From NCBI GenBank assembly GCA_016256075.1, contig SDVU01000450.1:1-13274 (forward strand): a DNA stretch of 13,274 bases, in the 5' to 3' direction. Position numbers and translations under genes: made by a program. This DNA comes from Dictyocoela muelleri. Its lineage: Eukaryota; Microsporidia. Below, one piece after another: positions 8,692 through 13,274 of the stretch (the first letter of the stretch is position 1; each line of letters begins with the position of its first letter). The notes beneath the pieces were generated by a model. It was not told where the DNA came from. It did no database searches and saw nothing but the letters and a program-made list of their open reading frames with translations.

Positions 8692-9021
8692 GGTACTGTT
8701 CCATTATAAAAATCTACTTTTACCCACCCTAAAATCCGAGTAGAATAAATCTGTAAATTAAACAGGTGACATTTTTCTTTCAAAATTCCTAGAATGATTT
8801 TCTTTCTTTTAAATAATCTATATTTAGCTCTATTTATGTTATAGTCTCGATGGGACTAGAACATAAATAGAGCTAAATATAGATTATTTAAAAGAAAGAA
8901 AATCATTCTAGGAATTTTGAAAGAAAAATGAACACCTGTTTAATTTACAGTTTTTATTCTCCTCAGATTTTTTTTTTTTTTGGGGGGGGGTAAAAGTGGA
9001 TTTTAATAATGGAACAGTACC
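8692..9021. mobile_element. 330-bp hairpin MITE inserted in the retroelement integrase region
   Basis: The ends are perfect 16-bp terminal inverted repeats: GGTACTGTTCCATTAT at 8692 and its reverse complement ending at 9021. The flanking eight bases are GAATTTTT on the left and TAATTTTT on the right, an 8-bp target duplication with one mismatch. The inner part folds on itself: 8770-8846 pairs with 8854-8930, about 77 bp with one mismatch, around a 7-base loop. The element has no coding capacity. An 8-bp duplication is used by hAT, P and Merlin families; ends starting GG fit Merlin better than hAT, but no autonomous partner with these ends is in the window. A run of 14 T then 10 G (about 8969-8992) interrupts arm symmetry. 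Confidence 0.88.
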
Positions 9022-9520
9022 TAATTTTTCAATTTGAAGGTTGATAATTGGTTTAAAGAAGAATTAGTGGATCATAAGCTCAGTATTCCGTATTACCATG
9101 CGAGTAACGGAAGAATTGAAAGACTTAACCGAACAATACGCAATGCACTTAAGAAAGTTGGTGGTAAAGTAAAATATAAATTGCAAGGTATAGTTGAAAA
9201 ATATAATGAAAATTTCACCGAGGAATTAATATGTCACACAACGAAGCAATGAAAAACTTTAATAAAAGTAAAATTACATGCTACCAAGATAAATATAACG
9301 ACGAATTTATAAAAGCATTTTCTAAAAGAATACAAGAACTATTTAATATCAATGATCGAGTTTTTATTAAAAATGAAATAAAAAATTCGAAAATGGAGAA
9401 GGAATTTGAAAATGAGGGTACGATTGTTAGGAATGTGGGATCTAGCTGTAATGAAAGTGATTTAATAGATGGGAGAAAAATATAAGGCATAAAAGTCAAA
9501 TTGTTTTAACCGGGGGGATG

Positions 9521-9705
9521 TTGAATACTGAGTTATTAAAATAAGTTTTAGATTAAAAACATGATAAATATTAAGAAATATATTATGTATCGCAAATGTT
9601 TGTTGTTACTGGTTATTCGTTGATAAGGTGTTTCATAAATAAATATATATATGTTGAAAATTAAATAAATACGATGGTTAAAAATAATTCTATTTATCGT
9701 AAATC
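9521..9705 (+). repeat. Probable 3' LTR of the retroelement fossil
   Basis: A purine tract ACCGGGGGGA just before 9521 resembles a polypurine tract, and the next bases TGTTGAATACTG begin with the TG usual for LTRs. The right limit is uncertain, because the sequence grades into the outer repeats of FB-2 at about 9705-9717 (ACCTACA could be the end). No second LTR is in the window, so the insertion cannot be dated by LTR comparison. Confidence 0.55.
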
Positions 9706-9990
9706 TTCTAAAACCTACACTTATAAAACTCTTTTTGCAAACTTATAGAACCCTTTACTAAAACCTATAAAATCCTTTTTGCAAACTTATAAAACCTATT
9801 TTGCAAACTTATAAGACCCATTTCTTTTAAAGTTATAGACCCATTTTTTAAAGTAATAGACCCATTTTTCAAAGTTATAGACACATTTTTTTAAACTTGT
9901 AGACCCATTTCTTTCAAAGTTATAGACCCATTTCTTTCAGACTTATACACATATTTTTAAAGTTATAGACACATTTTGCCAGAGCTATAG
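9706..9990 (+). repeat. FB-2 left outer blocks
   Basis: Four or five units of TTTTGCAAACTTATAAAACC (about 9725-9830) are followed by about eight units of the type ATTTCTTTCAAAGTTATAGACCC (9820-9975), period about 20-23. Both blocks are mirrored at 12225-12580. TCTAAAACCTACA at 9706-9718 resembles the array's own CTAAAACCTATAAAA at about 9759, so the array may begin there. Confidence 0.8.
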
Positions 9991-10035
9991 ATGATCTGCG
10001 AAAATTTGCATCGATTAACTATTTTTAAATATTTA
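9978..10035 (+). other. FB-2 left single-copy box (CATCGATTAA)
   Basis: GCCAGAGCTATAGATGATCT, then GCGAAAATTTG, then CATCGATTAACTATTTTTAAA (from 10009). It occurs once per arm between two tandem blocks. It is almost exactly mirrored in the right arm at 12200-12252 and recognisable in FB-1 at 5055-5110. Conservation of a non-repeated stretch among decaying repeats suggests it may matter for the element, for example as a protein-binding or end-processing site; that is inference. Confidence 0.7.
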
Positions 10036-10142
10036 TACCCTTATTTTTTAACCTCTATTTCTTGACCCTTATTTCTTGACCCCTATTTCCTGACCATTAT
10101 TTTTACCCTTATTTTTTTACTCTTATTTTCTGACCCCGTTAT
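10036..10142 (+). repeat. FB-2 left inner array, part 1
   Basis: Units of ACCCTTATTTTTTA and ACCCCTATTTCTTG, interrupted at 10143 by MULE-2 and continuing in the same orientation at about 11826. The variant with TTGACCC or CTGACCC is more common here than in FB-1. Confidence 0.85.
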
Positions 10143-10190
10143 CCCACGTTTCGTTCCAATGGAACTAATTGTGGGATTTTCGTCCCAATT
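10143..10190. repeat. MULE-2 left terminal inverted repeat
   Basis: Begins CCCACGTTTCGTTCCAATGG and continues through GATTTTCGTCCCAATTTT near 10174-10191. It pairs with 11741-11813. TTCCAATGGAA is itself self-complementary apart from its middle bases, like the CGTCCCAATGGGACG units at the right end. Confidence 0.8.
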
Positions 10191-10204
10191 TTATACCCCC
10201 TGTC

Positions 10205-11509
10205 ATGAATCACGAAAACATAACAATTATTGAAACAAAGCGAAAAAAAGAGCTTTTATTGCTTAAAGGATATTCATATCATTTGAAAAAGTCTTGTCAG
10301 AATAAAAAATGTGGAAATGTGTGAATAGAAACTGTTATAGTACGCTGTTTACGACTTTTACGAATATCTTAATCAACGAGAATAACCATAATCTTCTTCC
10401 TGACTATGGAAAAAACGAGACAAGATATATCATGCATTATATTAAGAAACGCTCGGTTGAAACAAGGGAGAGTCCACGAGACATCTTTGATTGTTCATTA
10501 TTACAATCCAGTGTCGAATCTTATAAGTACTTGCCAAAGTACCGTGATATAATTGAAAATATACGTAGGAATCGCATTTCTAGTAATATTATAATAAAAA
10601 ACCAATCGTATATTCCCGAAGAAATTAAAATAACAAATGGTGGAAATCCTTTTTATTTATATGATTCTGGTGAAGAAGATAATGAAAGAGTAATAATTTT
10701 TTCAACAAACTGCAATTTAATTCATTTAGAGAATAGCGATATATGGATAAGCGATGGTACCTTCAAAACATCTCCTCCAGAATACGAACAAATATCTACA
10801 ATAATGGGTTTAATATATAGTAAATTCTTCCCTTTATTTTATATATTTATGAAAAGGAGAACAATGATTGCATACTCAAAAGCATTTGAATTTTTATCAA
10901 CGAATTTAAAAAAAATCCCAGATACATTTTAATCGATTATGAAATGGCATCTTTCCAAGCATTTTCAAAAAATTTTCCTCATAGTAAAATTGGAGGTTGT
11001 TTTTTTCACTTTTCTCAGAACATCTGGCGAAAGATTCAAAAGTTTCAAATGATCTATATTTACAAAACTGAAAATAATTTTAAAAATTTTGTAAAAATGA
11101 TGTGTGCCCTGTCCTATGTCCCCATTAAATACTTAAAAAATGAAATTGAAAAAATTGAAAAATATTTTGAAAAAAATACATTTTATTCTGAATTTCAGAA
11201 AATTTTTCTTTGGTTTAAAAAAACATATGGTTCAAATGTTGAAGATAGTAACTTAAAACGATATTTTCGCCTTCTTTCTGGTCAGTATCATCTAAAATCA
11301 TGGATTTATGCCCCATCACAACAAACGCTATCGAGGGTTGGCATCGTTCATTAAACTCGAACATAAGGACTGTACATCCATCTATTTATACATTGGGGAA
11401 AGAATTATTTTGTGAACAACGGAAAGTTGAATTTAAAATAACAAAGGAAATTTATGAAAAATTTAATAATTTAATTAAAAGAGATAAAAAATATGACAAG
11501 GAATTTTAA
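10205..11509 (+). pseudogene. MULE-2 transposase (FLYWCH + MULE DDE), three frame breaks
   Basis: The start at 10205 (MNHENITII) is chosen because MULE-1 begins with the same MNHE. A FLYWCH-type zinc finger follows: GYSYHLKKSC, then after a frame change near 10307, MWKCVNRNC. The frame 10309-10932 carries IWISDGTFKTSPPE, with the first catalytic Asp near residue 148. A second frame change in an A-run near 10911-10918 leads to YILIDYEMASFQAF (second Asp) and GGCFFHF. A third near 11314 leads to NAIEGWHRSLNSNI and the C-terminus at 11509. Total length of about 430 residues is normal for small MULE transposases. Only three frame changes and no other stops suggest recent loss of function. Some could be assembly errors in homopolymers, since two of the three lie in or near A-runs. 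Confidence 0.85.
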
Positions 11510-11740
11510 AAGAAATAATTGAAAAATATTAGGAGTTTCACGGAGTGGAATTTTTGAAAACAATTGCAAGCCTAATTAAAATAAAAATTTATTAATTGAA
11601 GATTTTTTTTATTGATACATCTCCATATTTTCAGCATTTTTTTAATTTCAAATTTTCACAATTTTTCATTAATATGCAGAGAACTTCGAATTTTTACCAA
11701 AATTTTTATTTTTTAATTCTTTTAAAAAAAAATCAATTTT

Positions 11741-11813
11741 GGGACGAAAATCCAACGTTTCGTCCCAATGGGACGAAAATCCAACGTTTCGTCCCAATGG
11801 GACGAAACGTGGG
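11741..11813. repeat. MULE-2 right end: 29-bp tandem units and terminal inverted repeat
   Basis: GGGACGAAAATCCAACGTTT begins at 11741 and again at 11770 (period 29), with a shortened third copy at 11799 ending in the terminal CGTGGG. Each unit contains the near-palindrome CGTCCCAATGGGACG. The left end has no such doubling. The 230 bases between the transposase stop and this repeat (11510-11740) are AT-rich and hold nothing else recognisable. Confidence 0.8.
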
Positions 11814-11819
11814 CTAGCA

Positions 11820-11985
11820 ATTTATTGACCCTCATTTCTTGACCCCTATTTCTTTACCCTTATTTTGACCCTTATTTTTTTACCCTTATTTTCTGACCCT
11901 TATTTTTTTACCCTTATTTTCTCACCCTTATTTTCTGACCCCTATTTTTTAGCCTTTAATTTTTAGCCCTTATTTATTTAATTTT
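11820..11985 (+). repeat. FB-2 left inner array, part 2
   Basis: Continuation past MULE-2 of the same CCCTTATTTTCTGA units in the same orientation, about eleven units, ending with TTTAGCCCTTATTTATTTAA at the palindrome centre. Confidence 0.85.
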
Positions 11986-11993
11986 GTTAAAAA

Positions 11994-12198
11994 AGGGACA
12001 AAAGAGGGTTAAAAAAATAATGGTTAAAAAATAAGTGTCAAAAAAACGGGGTCAAAAAATAATAGTCGAAAAATAAGGGACAAAAAATAATGGACAGAAA
12101 ATATGGGTTAAAAAATAAGAGTCAAAAAATAAGAGTTAAAAAATACGGGTTAAAAAATAAGGGTTAATGGTTATTAAATAAGGGGTAATAAATAGTAA
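11994..12198 (+). repeat. FB-2 right inner array
   Basis: About fourteen units of GGGTTAAAAAATAA and GGGTCAAAAAATAA type, the reverse complement of the left inner array. The array is uninterrupted, so it shows what the left arm looked like before MULE-2 inserted. Confidence 0.85.
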
Positions 12199-12199
12199 T

Positions 12200-12585
12200 A
12201 AATAGTTAATCGATGCGATTTTTCGCAGATCATCTATAAATCTGGCAAAATGTGTTTATAACTCTAAAAAATATGTGTATAAGTCAGAAAGAAATGGGTC
12301 TATAACTTCGAAAGAATTGTGTCTATGACTTTTAAAAATGTGTCTATAACTTTGAAAGAAACGTTTCTATAACTTTAAAAGAAATGGGGGTTATAAGTTT
12401 GCAAAATAGGGTTTATAAGTTTGCAAAAAGGGTTTTATAAGTTTGCAAAAATGGTTTTATAAGTTTGCAAAAAGTGTTTTATAAGTTTGCAAAAAGTGTT
12501 TTATAAGTTTGCAAAAAGGGTTTTATAAGTTTGCAAAAGGGTTTTATAAGTTTGCAAAAAGGATTTTATAAGTATGAAAAGGGCT
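12200..12585 (+). repeat. FB-2 right box and outer blocks
   Basis: AGTTAATCGATGCGA and TCGCAGATCATCTATAAA (12204-12240) mirror the left single-copy box. Then come about six GGGTCTATAACTTTGAAAGA-type units (12245-12385) and nine ATAAGTTTGCAAAAAGGGTT units (12390-12572, period 20-23). The outer block has more units than on the left, and its last units are nearly identical, so it has grown recently by local duplication. Confidence 0.85.
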
Positions 12586-13090
12586 TTAATAAGACGCGAG
12601 ATACCCTTTGGCTTTTAAAACTTTTTTAGAAGCTCTTTTCATGCTATAAACTAATTTTTCACATATGAACGTCGATATTTTTCTATTTAGCAATGAAGGC
12701 CATGTTTTAGTTATATATTTTATTTTATAAATACTAACACTTTTGTTTAAAATTACTCATAAATGTTTAATGGGATTAAGATCTGAAGATCGTGAAGTCA
12801 AATATCAAATTGAAATTTTTATCTTATAAATAAAGTTAATATGCTTGATACATTGTTTATGATTATTGTATGTTGAAATATATATCTTTTCAATCATATT
12901 TAACTTACTTATAAAGCTTAATGAGCATCTAAAAATCTTAGAAATATGTATCTATTCATTTATAAATTGATAAAAGTAATTTCTTTTGTCTATGACACTT
13001 CACACCATCACATTCCTCCATGCCTATATTTGGATTTTTTTATCATTTAAAATCTTTTACTGTCAAAACTCCGGTCATATTGTCACTAAT
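12586..13090 (-). pseudogene. Tc1/mariner transposase, decayed C-terminal part
   Basis: Read on the minus strand, with a stop at 12586-12588. RNVMVWSVIDKRNYFYQFI (about 12955-13015) matches the family's GGGNVMVWG region. YNNHKQCIKHINFIYK (about 12835-12880) occupies the place of the conserved DNDPKHTSK, with the second catalytic Asp replaced. SSDLNPIKHL (about 12766-12792) is the hallmark SPDLNPIEHLW, with DLNPI intact. The end reads ICEKLVYSMKRASKKVLKAK then GYLASY and stop, the usual Tc1 terminus. Frame changes and stops are frequent, so this is old. The N-terminal DNA-binding part is not seen before the composition change near 13100. The FB-2 outer repeat abuts the stop codon, so the Tc1 right end is missing. 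Confidence 0.78.
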
Positions 13091-13109
13091 CAGATATAAT
13101 ATATATTAC

Positions 13110-13274
13110 ATGCTGACAAAATCCCTATCTGCCAACCCGGAGAGTTGTCTTCTACAGTGGACTGTGACCTTTGGTTCATGGTGTTCCAAAAGTACGACAC
13201 TTCCTAAGCTACCCAGAAGCCCAGCTGTATATGCGATTTTCGTTTTATCAATGACTCGGCAGGATACAGGTAAT
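13110..13274. other. Unrecognised GC-richer segment open on both strands to the window edge
   Basis: The last 165 bases are close to half G+C by eye, against roughly a quarter elsewhere. On the plus strand a frame runs from ATG at 13110 to the edge without a stop (starting MLTKSLSANPESCLLQW). On the minus strand a frame enters from the edge and runs about 55 codons to a stop at about 13107-13109 (including KIAYTAGLLGSLGSVVLLEH). Neither protein is recognised. The minus reading has the more protein-like composition; the plus reading ends in CAGGTAAT, which could be a splice donor. It may be part of a host gene, another element, or foreign sequence. Confidence 0.35.

Larger units (their letters stand above)
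7590..9705 (+). mobile_element. LTR retroelement fossil, Ty3/gypsy-like, 3' part only
   Basis: This is the downstream half of a pol region, followed by a probable 3' LTR. The parts in order are: the end of reverse transcriptase and connection region (about 7620-7810; FIPNLSEKAKPLYELL is typical of Ty3/gypsy elements), an RNase H region (about 7900-8280; TDASNVGLGA), an integrase zinc-binding region (about 8320-8450; paired His then CSICKMY), part of the integrase core, and a later integrase segment (about 9034-9485; NGRIERLNRTIRNALKK). The gag, protease and main reverse transcriptase parts are absent from the window. The element is broken by about half a dozen changes plus a MITE insertion (8692-9021) and cannot be active. 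It is moderately old: clearly alignable to the family but no longer open. Family assignment rests on recognised motifs; the left limit is approximate. Confidence 0.8.
10143..11813 (+). mobile_element. MULE-2: Mutator-like DNA transposon inside the FB-2 left arm
   Basis: The element is 1.67 kb with terminal inverted repeats starting CCCACGTTTCGT at both ends. The left end continues TTCCAATGGAAC and the right end, read as reverse complement, continues CCCATTGGGAC. A second matching stretch, GATTTTCGTCCCAA, follows on each side, giving about 50 bp of imperfect terminal repeat. The interior carries one FLYWCH/MULE transposase with three frame breaks. Array repeats of the same orientation lie on both sides. 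No matching 8-11 bp target duplication is visible (left flank CCCCGTTAT, right flank CTAGCAATT), which is unusual for a MULE and may mean the ends were trimmed or the flanking repeats have shifted. Confidence 0.82.
9706..12585. mobile_element. FB-2: second giant foldback-like palindrome, related to FB-1
   Basis: Leaving out MULE-2 (10143-11813), the left arm is about 605 bases (9706-10142 plus 11814-11985) and the right arm about 590 (11994-12585). From outside inward the left arm holds TTTTGCAAACTTATAAAACC units, TTATAGACCCATTTCTTTCAAAG units, a single-copy box (AGATGATCTGCGAAAATTTG then CATCGATTAACTA), and CCCTTATTTTCTGA units. The right arm repeats all four blocks as reverse complements in reverse order with high similarity. 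The centre is a few bases near 11986-11993, so there is no internal gene. FB-1 shares the TTATAGACCC block, the CATCGATTAA box and the CCCTTATTTTTTAA array. Foldback class is inferred from architecture; the mechanism of mobility is unknown. Confidence 0.68.

Noticed and set aside
8969-8992. Run of T then G in the MITE as a poly-A retroposition tail
   Set aside because: It lies inside a terminal inverted-repeat element and matches a shorter CCCACCC region in the other arm, so it is an expanded homopolymer, not a tail.
9281-9499. Minus-strand open frame opposite the integrase end
   Set aside because: It is a shadow of the retroelement frame with no independent support.
11596-11817. 73-residue plus-strand frame at the MULE-2 right end
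   Set aside because: It runs through AT-rich untranslated sequence into the 29-bp terminal repeats and resembles no known protein.
1-13274. tRNA, rRNA or other structured RNA genes
   Set aside because: No cloverleaf with conserved T-loop and anticodon features and no rRNA-like stretch was seen in either strand; all strong hairpins belong to element ends.

Overview
This window is AT-rich eukaryotic DNA made almost wholly of mobile-element remains. No intact host gene is recognisable. At least six kinds of element are present: Merlin, hAT, two MULEs of one family, a Ty3/gypsy-like LTR retroelement fossil, Tc1/mariner, and short non-coding MITE-like hairpins. Two very large inverted-repeat structures with arms of tandem repeats add to these. 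This fits a repeat-rich, AT-rich genome such as some microsporidia or small invertebrates, but that placement is an inference and nothing here fixes the species.

Layout: 1-432 is the 3' end of a Merlin transposon whose transposase frame is open and enters from the left. 520-3932 is a decayed hAT transposon (ZBED5/SCAND3-like transposase). It is split by a minus-strand MULE (MULE-1, about 1394-2962), and a 76-bp stretch of the hAT is present on both sides of the MULE. 3933-4678 holds a 17-bp tandem repeat, a 274-bp inverted-repeat element and an AT-rich inverted repeat.

4679-7300 is a giant imperfect palindrome (FB-1). Its left arm carries tandem CCCTTATTTTTTAA-type units and its right arm carries their reverse complement. 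A minisatellite of seven 34-bp units (7352-7577) follows, each unit holding an 18-bp palindrome. 7590-9705 is the 3' part of an LTR retroelement fossil with a 330-bp hairpin MITE inserted in its integrase region.

9706-12585 is a second giant palindrome (FB-2) of the same family as FB-1. A complete-looking but frameshifted MULE (MULE-2, 10143-11813) sits inside its left arm. 12586 to about 13090 is the 3' part of a decayed Tc1/mariner transposase on the minus strand. The last 165 bases are much richer in G+C, are open on both strands, and are not recognised.

The strongest candidate for something undescribed is the FB-1/FB-2 pair. These look like foldback-type elements with no protein of their own, whose arms are ordered blocks of different tandem repeats around a short single-copy box containing CATCGATTAA. 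All frame reading and repeat matching was done by eye; no database search was possible.
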